The notes under the pieces are model-generated. The model searched no databases. It was given only the letters and a program-made list of their open reading frames with translations, and had not been told where the DNA came from. Source: Pseudomonadota bacterium (lineage in GTDB: Bacteria; Pseudomonadota; Gammaproteobacteria; Natronospirales; REEB76). From it: a stretch of 7,166 nt of DNA. The DNA is taken from positions 1 to 7,166 of the forward strand of contig JAJYBN010000035.1 of NCBI GenBank assembly GCA_021779005.1. The letters run 5' to 3'. Both the position numbers and the translations under genes were made by a program. Below, in pieces: positions 1-6,175 of this stretch (its first letter is position 1; each line of letters begins with the position of its first letter).

Positions 1-2
1 TG

Positions 3-785
3 GCAAAGCAGTCGATGGCGCAACAGGTGCGCGCGATGTTGGGGTTCCACGCCAAAGGTATTCCCACGTTTGATTACGGAAATAACATACGCGCCATGGC
101 ACAGGATGCGGGCGTGACCAACGCGTTTGATTTCAAGGGGTTCGTGCCGCTGTATATACGTCCGCTGTTCTGCGAGGGCATGGGACCGTTCCGCTGGGTG
201 GCACTATCCGGCGATCCGGAAGACATCTACAAGACCGATGCCAAGGCCAAAGAACTCTTTCCCGACAAGCTGGATCTGCATCGCTGGCTGGATATGGCAC
301 GGCAGCGCATCCGTTTCCAGGGTCTGCCGGCGCGCATCTGCTGGCTGGGTTACAAGGAGCGACACAAGCTGGGCCTGGCCTTCAACCACATGGTCAGGAA
401 TGGTGAACTCAAGGCACCTGTGGTCATCGGTCGCGACCACCTGGACGCGGGTTCGGTGGCTTCGCCCAACCGCGAAACCGAGGCCATGCGGGACGGCTCC
501 GATGCCGTGGCTGATTGGCCGATCCTGAATGCGCTGTTAAATACCGCGAGCGGCGCTTCCTGGGTGAGTTTCCATCATGGCGGCGGGGTGGGTATGGGTT
601 ATGCGCTGCATGCGGGTGTGGTGATTGTCGCCGATGGCAGCGCGCGCGCGGAGCAGGCACTGGAGCGCGTGCTCATCAATGATCCGGGTACCGGGGTGAT
701 GCGTCACGCTGATGCCGGATACCCGAAAGCCGCTGAGGTCGCGAAAGAACGCGGCCTGGACCTGCCCATGGCGGGGATACGCTGA
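3..785 (+). CDS. hutU: Urocanate hydratase (urocanase), C-terminal part, gene cut by the left edge
   Basis: Urocanase catalyses the second step of histidine degradation, the NAD-dependent hydration of urocanate to 4-imidazolone-5-propionate, in the cytoplasm. The frame is open from the first complete codon at base 3, so the gene begins outside the window. About 260 codons are present of the family's usual 550-560, so roughly 295 residues are missing. The signature [12 protein letters not shown] is encoded around 315-350. Its cysteine codon is at 339-341 and corresponds to the active-site cysteine (Cys410 in the Pseudomonas putida enzyme). Downstream are the conserved [20 protein letters not shown] and [11 protein letters not shown] stretches typical of urocanase. 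The first ATG at 15 is internal and is not a start. The gene ends 26 bases before pxpA on the same strand. Identification is very secure; only the 5' end is unknown. Confidence 0.97.
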   Translation, partial: AKQSMAQQVRAMLGFHAKGIPTFDYGNNIRAMAQDAGVTNAFDFKGFVPLYIRPLFCEGMGPFRWVALSGDPEDIYKTDAKAKELFPDKLDLHRWLDMARQRIRFQGLPARICWLGYKERHKLGLAFNHMVRNGELKAPVVIGRDHLDAGSVASPNRETEAMRDGSDAVADWPILNALLNTASGASWVSFHHGGGVGMGYALHAGVVIVADGSARAEQALERVLINDPGTGVMRHADAGYPKAAEVAKERGLDLPMAGIR

Positions 786-811
786 GAGCAGTCCCTCCAG
801 GCTACCCCGCG

Positions 812-1552
812 ATGCATATCGACCTGAATGCAGATGTAGGCGAGGGTTGCGGCGATGATGCCGCGCTCATGCCACTTATCACCAGCGCAAGTCTCGCCTG
901 CGGCGGGCATGCGGGCGATGCCGCCAGTATGCGGGCTACAGTGGCAGCGGCTGTAAAAAGTGGGGTCAGGATCGGCGCGCATGTGTCCTATCCGGACCGG
1001 GAAGGGTTCGGGCGGCGCGAGTTATCGTTGCCACCGGCGACTGTCACGACGGCAGTGCTGGAACAGCTGCGGGCATTGGACGATGTCACCCGGGCGGCGC
1101 ATACCCGGATCGGGTATCTGAAAGCCCACGGTGCGCTCTATAACCGCATGGCCGATGACGCCGTCACCGCGGATGCAGTGATCGCGGCCATCAAGTCATT
1201 TGACGCCGTGTTAGCAGTATTGACACTCCCCGGCAGTATCGCCATGGAGCATGCACGGTTGCATGGGTTGCAGGCGGTTGGCGAGGCTTTTATTGATCGC
1301 GCCTATACATCGGCTGCCAGACTGGTGCCGCGTTCCCAGAAAGGCGCAGTCATCACGGATATCACGGCTGTTGCCCGCCAGGCTGTGGCGCTCGCCACCA
1401 GCGGTACTATCATGAGTGCGGATGGACTGGACATCTGCGTGCATGCAGAATCTTTGTGTGTACATGGTGATACGCCCGGTGCCATCGATCTGGCGAGAGC
1501 CGTACGCAAGGTGCTTGAGGAAGCTGGAGTAAACGTGCACGCATTCACATGA
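812..1552 (+). CDS. pxpA: 5-oxoprolinase subunit A (LamB/YcsF family)
   Basis: PxpA works with PxpB and PxpC to open 5-oxo-L-proline (pyroglutamate) to L-glutamate using ATP. The 246-residue length is normal for the family. Visible family motifs in order: DLNADVGEG at residues 4-12, LACGGHAGD near 28-36, GAHVSYPDREGFGRR near 56-70, LKAHGALYN near 103-111, GEAFIDRAY near 157-165, and ICVHAESLCVHGDTPGA near 208-224. The ATG at 812 places the family's usual N-terminal DLNAD motif directly after the start. No convincing Shine-Dalgarno lies upstream, so translation may depend on readthrough coupling from hutU. Its TGA overlaps the pxpB ATG. Small departures from the pattern I remember for the family are GGHAGD where FHAGD is usual and LKAHG where VKPHG is usual; both keep the histidines. 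Confidence 0.94.
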   Translation: MHIDLNADVGEGCGDDAALMPLITSASLACGGHAGDAASMRATVAAAVKSGVRIGAHVSYPDREGFGRRELSLPPATVTTAVLEQLRALDDVTRAAHTRIGYLKAHGALYNRMADDAVTADAVIAAIKSFDAVLAVLTLPGSIAMEHARLHGLQAVGEAFIDRAYTSAARLVPRSQKGAVITDITAVARQAVALATSGTIMSADGLDICVHAESLCVHGDTPGAIDLARAVRKVLEEAGVNVHAFT

Positions 1553-2160
1553 ATACACATCCCGTCGGAGACAGCGCCCTGTTGATAGACACACATGATG
1601 CCATGGTTGCCCAGCACCTGCGCACATACATCCTTCGGCAATCTTTGAAAGGTCTGCGCGAACTGGTGCCGGCTCATAACACGCTGCTGGTGGAATATGA
1701 TGCGCTGCTGTTCGATCTCACGAGTTTTATCCGGCTGCTGCCCAAGTTCGAGCAGCTCAAACGGCCTGCTGCCCCAGCGCGCGCGCACGACGTGCCCGTG
1801 ACTTATGACGGTGAAGATCTGAAAGAGGTGGTCAGGCTGACTGGCCTAGACATGGCTGAAGTGATCCAGCGTCATAGTTCAGCGACTTATACAGTCGCCT
1901 TCCTGGGATTCGCACCCGGATTCCCATACCTGATTGGTCTCGATCCAAAGCTGCGTGTACCGAGGCTGAAAACACCACGCACAAAAATAGCAAGTGGTGC
2001 CGTGGCCATAGCTGACGAATTCAGTGGCATCTATCCCCGGGCAACGCCTGCCGGCTGGTGCATATTGGGCTACACAGACGTTGTGTTATTCGATCCGGAC
2101 CGGGAACCGCCAGCGCTTCTGACGCCTGGCGACACCGTGCATTTCCGCCCGTCGGCATGA
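1549..2160 (+). CDS. pxpB: 5-oxoprolinase subunit B (KipI/AHS1 family)
   Basis: This is the second subunit of the 5-oxoprolinase complex and a homologue of Bacillus KipI (allophanate hydrolase subunit 1-like fold). The protein has 203 residues, a normal length for a stand-alone PxpB. It starts with the GDSALLI segment at residues 7-13. The conserved half follows: VPVTYDGEDL at 82-91, the strongly diagnostic FLGFAPGFPYL at 118-128, PRLKTPR at 138-144, GAVAIAD at 150-156, and IYPRATPAGW at 161-170. The start codon overlaps the pxpA stop (ATGA at 1549-1552), and a GGAG about 19 bases upstream is too distant to act normally, which points to translational coupling. Its own stop overlaps the pxpC start. 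The assignment is firm from sequence motifs and gene order. Confidence 0.94.
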   Translation: MNTHPVGDSALLIDTHDAMVAQHLRTYILRQSLKGLRELVPAHNTLLVEYDALLFDLTSFIRLLPKFEQLKRPAAPARAHDVPVTYDGEDLKEVVRLTGLDMAEVIQRHSSATYTVAFLGFAPGFPYLIGLDPKLRVPRLKTPRTKIASGAVAIADEFSGIYPRATPAGWCILGYTDVVLFDPDREPPALLTPGDTVHFRPSA

Positions 2161-3179
2161 TCACCGTCATCGATCCCGGGAATCTCACCAGTTTCCAGGA
2201 CCTGGGACGGGTTGGCTATGCCCACCTGGGAGTGCCACAGGCAGGTGCGGCTGACAGCATGAGTCTGCGGCATGCCAACCTGCTGGTCGGCAATGCAGAA
2301 GGATCCGCAGCACTTGAGATGACGGTGAATGGGCCGACACTGCGGTTCGAGACCGATGCTGTCGTGGCATTCGCGGGCGGACGGGTGGAACCGACGCTGG
2401 ATGATATGCCGATCCCCATGTACCAGAGCATCGCGATTCATGCCGGCCAGACACTTGCCTGTGGAGCCATACTCACAGGCATACGCTGTTACCTCGCGAT
2501 CGCGGGGGGCTTTTCCCCCAATCCCACACTTGCGAGTGCTTCCAGTGATACGTTCGCCGGGCTCGGGCCGCCTGTAATTCGGGCGGGGGATCGGCTCAGT
2601 TGCGAAACCCACAGTCTGCATCAGGGATGGTATCTGCGTTCTCCTCCGGAATTCCCTGATGAAGCCATACTCGGGGTCATTCCCGGGCCGCATGCGGACT
2701 GGTTCACGCCTGCGGCGTTTGAGGTATTGTCTGGATGCACGTATGTAGTGCGCGCAGATAGTGATCGGACCGGGCTGCGTCTCAGGGGTGAAGACATTCG
2801 CCGTGAGAAACACTCTGAATTGTCCTCGCAGGGCATGGTGACCGGTGCGGTCCAGATACCCGGTGACGGTCAACCCATCGTGTTATTGAGCAACCATGGA
2901 ACCATCGGCGGCTACCCGGTCATCGCCGTGGTCATCCACGCAGATTTGCCACGCATGGGACAGTTGCGGTCTGGCGCAAAACTGCGGTTTCAGCTGGTGA
3001 GTCATGAGCAGGCACTGGCGGCACTGCGAGGTTCTGAAGCGGCCCTGCATGCGGCGGTCGCATCCGCCGACTCCGGTTTGCTGGCCGCCCGCCGGCTGCT
3101 GGTGATGGCCAAGGCACACCCGGGCTTGCGTCAAGCCTGCCTGCAGCTGGAACGCTGGCGCGTGAACGTACGCCGCTGA
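2157..3179 (+). CDS. pxpC: 5-oxoprolinase subunit C (KipA/AHS2 family)
   Basis: Third subunit of the ATP-dependent 5-oxoprolinase, homologous to Bacillus KipA and the allophanate hydrolase subunit 2-like domain. I place the start at the ATG of the ATGA overlap with pxpB (2157-2160), giving 340 residues. An in-frame ATG at 2058 would add 33 residues of arginine-rich sequence inside pxpB and would displace the typical MITVIDPG start. Motifs: SFQDLGRVGYAHLGVPQAG at 12-30, ANLLVGN at 40-46, LEMTVNGP at 53-60, YLAIAGGF at 112-119, SDTFAGLGP at 130-138, then late in the protein the SQGMVTGAVQIPGDGQPIVLL and GGYPVIAVVIHADLPRMGQLRSG stretches. The segment before GGYP reads SNHGTI where I recall ADRQTT-like residues in better-known members; this may be a lineage variant. 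No Shine-Dalgarno is visible, consistent with coupling. Confidence 0.93.
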   Translation: MITVIDPGNLTSFQDLGRVGYAHLGVPQAGAADSMSLRHANLLVGNAEGSAALEMTVNGPTLRFETDAVVAFAGGRVEPTLDDMPIPMYQSIAIHAGQTLACGAILTGIRCYLAIAGGFSPNPTLASASSDTFAGLGPPVIRAGDRLSCETHSLHQGWYLRSPPEFPDEAILGVIPGPHADWFTPAAFEVLSGCTYVVRADSDRTGLRLRGEDIRREKHSELSSQGMVTGAVQIPGDGQPIVLLSNHGTIGGYPVIAVVIHADLPRMGQLRSGAKLRFQLVSHEQALAALRGSEAALHAAVASADSGLLAARRLLVMAKAHPGLRQACLQLERWRVNVRR

Positions 3180-3190
3180 TACTTATACAT

Positions 3191-3697
3191 TTGCGACTGT
3201 ATAACTCCCACCGGTGGCATGCGCGGACTGTCAGAGCATTGATAGGGTTAGGCTGCCTATGTGCCGTGATCGGGGCCTGCGCACCCTGGCCGGAACGGCC
3301 GCAGACATCTGTAAATAATCCGGCTCATGCGAAGCGGGCGGCTCAGATCGTCAGGCTCGCGAGTGCGGAACTGGGCGCACCCTATCTTTATGGCGGCGAC
3401 ACGCCCCGTGGGTTTGATTGCAGTGGTCTGGTGTATTACGTGTTCCGGCGCGCCGGAGTAGCGGTGCCGCGTACCGCCAACCGGCAGCTGTATGCCTCGC
3501 ACCCGGTGCAGCAACGCGATCTTCAGGCGGGGGATCTGGTATTTTTTGAGATTGCCGGCGACGCGCAGATGCACGTTGGCATTTATGCCGGCCACGGTGA
3601 ATTCATCCATGCCCCTGAAAGCGGCCAGCCGGTTTCCTATGCGCGCATGGACAGCCCCTATTGGAAGGCTCGCTTCGTGAGTGCCGGGCGGTTCTGA
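3191..3697 (+). CDS. NlpC/P60 family cell-wall endopeptidase, predicted lipoprotein
   Basis: NlpC/P60 enzymes are papain-like cysteine peptidases that usually cut peptide bonds in peptidoglycan stems. The 168-residue protein starts at a TTG. It has a basic N-region (residues 1-15), a hydrophobic core (16-29) and a lipobox ending IGAC with Cys30 as the predicted lipidation site, so it is probably anchored facing the periplasm. The catalytic domain covers about 47-168: GGDTPRGFDCSGLV holds the nucleophile Cys77, HVGIYAG holds His128, and FIHAP offers His140 as the third residue. The frame stays open upstream into pxpC without an ATG or a clear Shine-Dalgarno. The TTG is chosen because a later TTG at 3239 would remove the positive N-region. 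It lies 11 bases after pxpC and may be the last gene of that operon, though a link to 5-oxoproline metabolism is only suggested by position. Confidence 0.9.
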   Translation: MRLYNSHRWHARTVRALIGLGCLCAVIGACAPWPERPQTSVNNPAHAKRAAQIVRLASAELGAPYLYGGDTPRGFDCSGLVYYVFRRAGVAVPRTANRQLYASHPVQQRDLQAGDLVFFEIAGDAQMHVGIYAGHGEFIHAPESGQPVSYARMDSPYWKARFVSAGRF

Positions 3698-3707
3698 AAC
3701 CCTGCAA

Positions 3708-3719
3708 GGTTCATGAACC
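3708..3719. promoter_or_regulatory. 12-base perfect palindrome, candidate operator
   Basis: GGTTCATGAACC is identical to its reverse complement. It lies 19 bases before the proposed -35 element of the transporter promoter (gap 3720-3738), a reasonable place for a dimeric regulator to bind. An additional CGGTTC (3689-3694) and GAACCG (3715-3720) pair overlaps the peptidase stop region, so the repeat could instead belong to an RNA structure. No regulator gene is present to support either reading. Confidence 0.25.
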
Positions 3720-3733
3720 GGGATGCGGTTTGT
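3713..3733 (+). terminator. Weak hairpin after the peptidase gene, possible terminator
   Basis: AACCG at 3716-3720 pairs with CGGTT at 3726-3730 around a GGATG loop. G-U and A-U pairs can lengthen the stem to 8 pairs (3713-3733). The following bases TTCGCT are not a proper T-run, so intrinsic termination would be inefficient. This hairpin would compete with the palindrome at 3708-3719. Confidence 0.22.
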
Positions 3734-3738
3734 TCGCT

Positions 3739-3766
3739 ATGACACAGCGACCCATACTGATAAAAT
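3739..3766 (+). promoter_or_regulatory. Sigma70-type promoter with extended -10, for the MFS gene
   Basis: ATGACA at 3739-3744 matches the -35 consensus at 5 of 6 bases. TAAAAT at 3761-3766 matches the -10 consensus at 5 of 6. The spacer is 16 bases, and TGA directly before the -10 gives the TGn extended -10 motif. Transcription would start near 3773 and leave an untranslated leader of about 75 bases. This is the best promoter candidate in the window and would make the transporter independent of the upstream operon. Confidence 0.55.
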
Positions 3767-3849
3767 CCATAGCTGACTCCAGGCATCATCCAATTCCGCG
3801 GTTTCCATTCGTGCCGGTCTGCGCACGCACCCAGTAAGGTTGGTAAGTC

Positions 3850-5088
3850 GTGCCTATGTGGCTGGCGCTGAATGAACTGCATCCGACCACGCGCCGCCTG
3901 TTGGCAGCGCGCGCGGTGCGCAGCGTAGCCCAGGGCGCACTGGTGGCGGATTTGTCCCTGTATCTGCATGCCCTGCACTGGAGTGGCCTGCAGATAGGCC
4001 TGACATTGACCGCAGGCGGCCTGATCGCAGCTTTCCTGAGCCTGTTCATCGGCGTCGCGAGTGACCGTTTCAAGCGCAAGCCTTTCCTGCTGTACAACGA
4101 GGGTTTCACCATCCTGTGCGGTCTGGCACCGCTGGTGTTCGCCAGCCCAGCGGTATTGGCGGCAGCCATCATCGTCGGTGGCTTTGGGCGCGGTAGCAAC
4201 GGTTCCGCTGGACCATTCGCACCGGCGGAGCAATCCTGGCTTGCGGAAGCGGCGCCAGCGGTCAATCGCGGCTGGATCTACAGCTTGAATTCCGCCGTGG
4301 GTTTTTTCGGGATGACCCTGGGCGCGCTGCTGGCGATACTCCCGGCATTCTGGCTGCAGTCACTGGGCCCACGGTTGGCGTACAGCCCGATTTTCATGAT
4401 CGTGGTGCTGGGTGGCTTCATGAACCTGTGGCTGTTGAGCCGCGCACAGGAATTGCGTCCTGAACCGGAGTCGCGCGTCAGCGCCAAAGTCCTGAGAACG
4501 GCACCAGCCCATCATTTTGAAAATCATATCCTGTACCGTCTGTTTCAGTTGAATACCATCAATGGCCTATCCATCGGACTGACGGGGACACTGATCGCAT
4601 ACTGGTTTGCCTTACGTTTCCATGTCGGCCCCGGCGCCATCGCACCGATGATGGCGGCCACCTTCGCGCTCACCGGCATCACCTCGATTCTCGCAGGTCG
4701 GCTCACGCAGCGGCATGGCCTGGTCAGTTCGGTCGTATGGTCACGCGGACTTGGCGTGCTGCTGCTGGTGGTTCTCCCGCTCATGCCGTGGTTCTGGTTG
4801 GCGGCGTTGATTTACATGTTGCGGCTTGCGTCCAGCGGCGCATCCCTGGGCGCACGCCAGGCGCAGGTGGTATCGCTGATGCGCGACGAGCGTCGCGGCC
4901 TGGCGGTCAGTGTCAACGCGGCATCATTCCAGGTGCCGCAATCGATCGGGCCAGGCATCGCGGGACCGATGATCGCGGCTGGCATGTTTCTCACGCCATT
5001 CTATATAGCTGCAGGGTTACAGCTGCTGTACGTGATCGGGTATGAACGCGTATTTCGTCGTCATGAATGGATCGGGATGGATCCATAG
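3850..5088 (+). CDS. Major facilitator superfamily transporter, substrate unknown
   Basis: This is a 412-residue integral membrane protein with about twelve hydrophobic segments, the usual size and layout of an MFS carrier. The loop between helices 2 and 3 carries a clear motif A variant, GVASDRFKRK at residues 68-77. A hydrophilic stretch at about 198-228 fits the central cytoplasmic loop between the two six-helix halves. GPFAPAEQSWLAE at 121-133 and the SVNAASFQVPQSIGPGIAGP stretch at 354-373 resemble the helix 4-5 and helix 10-11 regions of the drug or metabolite efflux type, but do not define a substrate. The start may be GTG at 3850 (TAAGG 10 bases upstream) or ATG at 3856 (GGTAAG 8 bases upstream); the difference is two residues. 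It stands alone, with its own predicted promoter, and meets a convergent gene downstream. Confidence 0.88.
   Translation: MPMWLALNELHPTTRRLLAARAVRSVAQGALVADLSLYLHALHWSGLQIGLTLTAGGLIAAFLSLFIGVASDRFKRKPFLLYNEGFTILCGLAPLVFASPAVLAAAIIVGGFGRGSNGSAGPFAPAEQSWLAEAAPAVNRGWIYSLNSAVGFFGMTLGALLAILPAFWLQSLGPRLAYSPIFMIVVLGGFMNLWLLSRAQELRPEPESRVSAKVLRTAPAHHFENHILYRLFQLNTINGLSIGLTGTLIAYWFALRFHVGPGAIAPMMAATFALTGITSILAGRLTQRHGLVSSVVWSRGLGVLLLVVLPLMPWFWLAALIYMLRLASSGASLGARQAQVVSLMRDERRGLAVSVNAASFQVPQSIGPGIAGPMIAAGMFLTPFYIAAGLQLLYVIGYERVFRRHEWIGMDP
5067..5086. repeat. Perfect 7-base inverted repeat over the end of the MFS gene
   Basis: ATGGATC (5067-5073) and GATCCAT (5080-5086) can form a perfect 7-pair stem with a 6-base loop, GGGATG. 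It ends two bases before the end of the TAG stop codon. No T-run follows, so it is not a standard terminator. It could act as a 3' end stabiliser or may be chance, since the bases also encode the last residues of the transporter. Confidence 0.35.
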
Positions 5089-5141
5089 GAAGGCAGAACA
5101 TCCCATTGATTCCTGGATTCGATGAGTCGGTGCTGGCCTGA

Positions 5142-6059
5142 TTACTGTGAACTGTTCAGAATCGTGCGGACGGTTTGTTGTGCCACGACCCGCAGGCTGC
5201 CGGTGAAGGTGAAAGCGATGTTGTCGGCGGTAGCCGGGTCGTCCTGGGCAGCCTGGCAGGTGAAGGCCAGGGTGTAGTTTCCCTGTTCAAGGTATGCGGC
5301 GGTGAACTGATATTCACCGCTGGTGTTGTTTAACTGGACGGCGCTCTCGGTGACCGGCTGACTGGTGGCTGACGCGCTGTCGTCAATGTCAGTCGGCGTG
5401 GCACTGGCGCCGTCGAATACATACACCACGGGCGTACAACCAGATGTTATGAGGGCATTGGGCACTACGCCGATGATATTACCGGCGTCCACGACATTCA
5501 CCAGGCGGCCGACGGGGTAGAGCTGATAGGCAGTCGAGCCCGAAGCCGGCGGGAGTATGGATTTACGCGCATCGAAGTCGAGCATGTAGTCACCTGCCAT
5601 CGAGTTGCTGATCGAGAAAGGCGTGTTGATACTCAGGTCGACAGTTAGACCACAAGACAACCCACAGTAAGCCGCCTGGGGTGCCGGAACCAAAGCGTGC
5701 TGGCTGCCATCATTGAGTGTTATGTACGAATCTGTGCCACTGCCATTGGCACTAATTGTCAGTATCAGGCCAGTATATTCACCGGCCGGCAGGATCCAGT
5801 TGTCGATGAGTGACGTATTCAGCCCCTTTTGCAGCTGCATCAAATCGATCTGCTGGGGTTGCGTGAACGTATAACTGACAGGACTGCCAGTGACGGGTAT
5901 GGCTCGCACACTGAGGATATCCACCACCACGCTGCTGGCGCCATCCACCGGCGCATCGGTTATCGACAATTGCATCTGGCCAGTGCCGCTGGTGTTGCAG
6001 CCTGCGAGCGCACCAAGGACCAGGGTAAGGACGAGGAACTTGTATGTATGCCGGCGCAT
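5142..6059 (-). CDS. DUF4382 lipoprotein with conserved C-terminal domain
   Basis: A 305-residue predicted lipoprotein of unknown function. Residues 1-20 form a signal peptide (basic MRRHTYK, hydrophobic core, lipobox LAGC) with Cys21 as the lipidation site. The N-terminal part (about 27-190) matches DUF4382 by its opening QLSITDAPVDGASSVVVDI, the LMQLQKGL segment, and LPAGEYTGLILTI. A second domain (about 193-300) has SGCTPVVYVFDG, TPTDID, AYLEQGNYTLAFTCQA and TADNIAF. Its Cys208 and Cys268 are probable disulfide partners; Cys132 and Cys136 are an extra pair absent from the neighbour. The start is supported by GGGAGG at 6070-6065, five to six bases before the ATG. The gene is a diverged tandem copy of the next one, 116 bases away. 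The beta-rich, Ser/Thr-rich make-up suggests an exported surface or periplasmic binding role, but no activity can be assigned. Confidence 0.86.
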   Translation of the reverse strand: MRRHTYKFLVLTLVLGALAGCNTSGTGQMQLSITDAPVDGASSVVVDILSVRAIPVTGSPVSYTFTQPQQIDLMQLQKGLNTSLIDNWILPAGEYTGLILTISANGSGTDSYITLNDGSQHALVPAPQAAYCGLSCGLTVDLSINTPFSISNSMAGDYMLDFDARKSILPPASGSTAYQLYPVGRLVNVVDAGNIIGVVPNALITSGCTPVVYVFDGASATPTDIDDSASATSQPVTESAVQLNNTSGEYQFTAAYLEQGNYTLAFTCQAAQDDPATADNIAFTFTGSLRVVAQQTVRTILNSSQ

Positions 6060-6084
6060 AAATACCTCCCAGGATAACTGGCAT

Positions 6085-6101
6085 GACAGGATAAAACTGT
6101 C
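6085..6101. repeat. Short inverted repeat in the leader of the first lipoprotein gene
   Basis: GACAG (6085-6089) and CTGTC (6097-6101) flank a 7-base A/T-rich centre. The centre overlaps the weak -10 candidate of the - strand promoter, so the repeat could be an operator or a small leader hairpin. A 5-base arm is short enough to occur by chance. Confidence 0.25.
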
Positions 6102-6121
6102 GCTGATAATCTTACTCTCAA
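6091..6121 (-). promoter_or_regulatory. Weak promoter candidate before the 5142-6059 gene
   Basis: Read on the - strand, TTGAGA (6121-6116) matches the -35 consensus at 5 of 6 bases, and TTTTAT (6096-6091) matches the -10 at 4 of 6. The 19-base spacer is longer than ideal. If real, the gene has its own start in addition to readthrough from the upstream lipoprotein gene. Confidence 0.25.
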
Positions 6122-6148
6122 ATAAACGCGTTCGCGTGTCCTGTGGTT

Positions 6149-6166
6149 ACGCCCGTCGTAGGGCGT
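6149..6166. repeat. GC-rich hairpin between the two lipoprotein genes
   Basis: ACGCCC (6149-6154) and GGGCGT (6161-6166) form a perfect 6-pair stem with a 6-base loop, about 10 bases after the stop codon of the 6176-7057 gene as read on the - strand. No T-run follows on that strand, so it is at most an attenuator or a 3' end stabiliser for the upstream message. Confidence 0.35.
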
Positions 6167-6175
6167 TGCCGTAGC

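Noticed and set aside
1211..1788. Two antisense open frames opposite the pxpA-pxpB junction
   Set aside because: Both are shadows of strong family matches on the + strand and show no family motif or ribosome binding site of note.
2058..2156. In-frame ATG at 2058 as the pxpC start
   Set aside because: It would add 33 residues of arginine-rich sequence inside pxpB; the ATGA overlap at 2157 gives the expected MITVIDPG start.
2070..2873. Long antisense open frame of 267 codons opposite pxpB and pxpC
   Set aside because: It runs entirely antisense to well-supported pxp genes, has no recognisable domain, and is rich in Arg, Ser, Cys and His as expected for a shadow frame in GC-rich DNA.
3239..3241. 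TTG at 3239 as the start of the NlpC/P60 gene
   Set aside because: It would leave a signal peptide without a positive N-region; the TTG at 3191 gives a complete lipoprotein signal.
3658..4265. Antisense open frames of 191 and 159 codons across the gap before the transporter
   Set aside because: They overlap the transporter gene extensively, look like low-complexity Arg/Ala/Gln shadow translations, and lack any recognisable domain.
6126..6137. ACGCG-TT-CGCGT palindrome followed by TTATTT on the - strand as a terminator
   Set aside because: The two-base loop forces a 4-pair stem at best, and the T-rich tail is short and interrupted.
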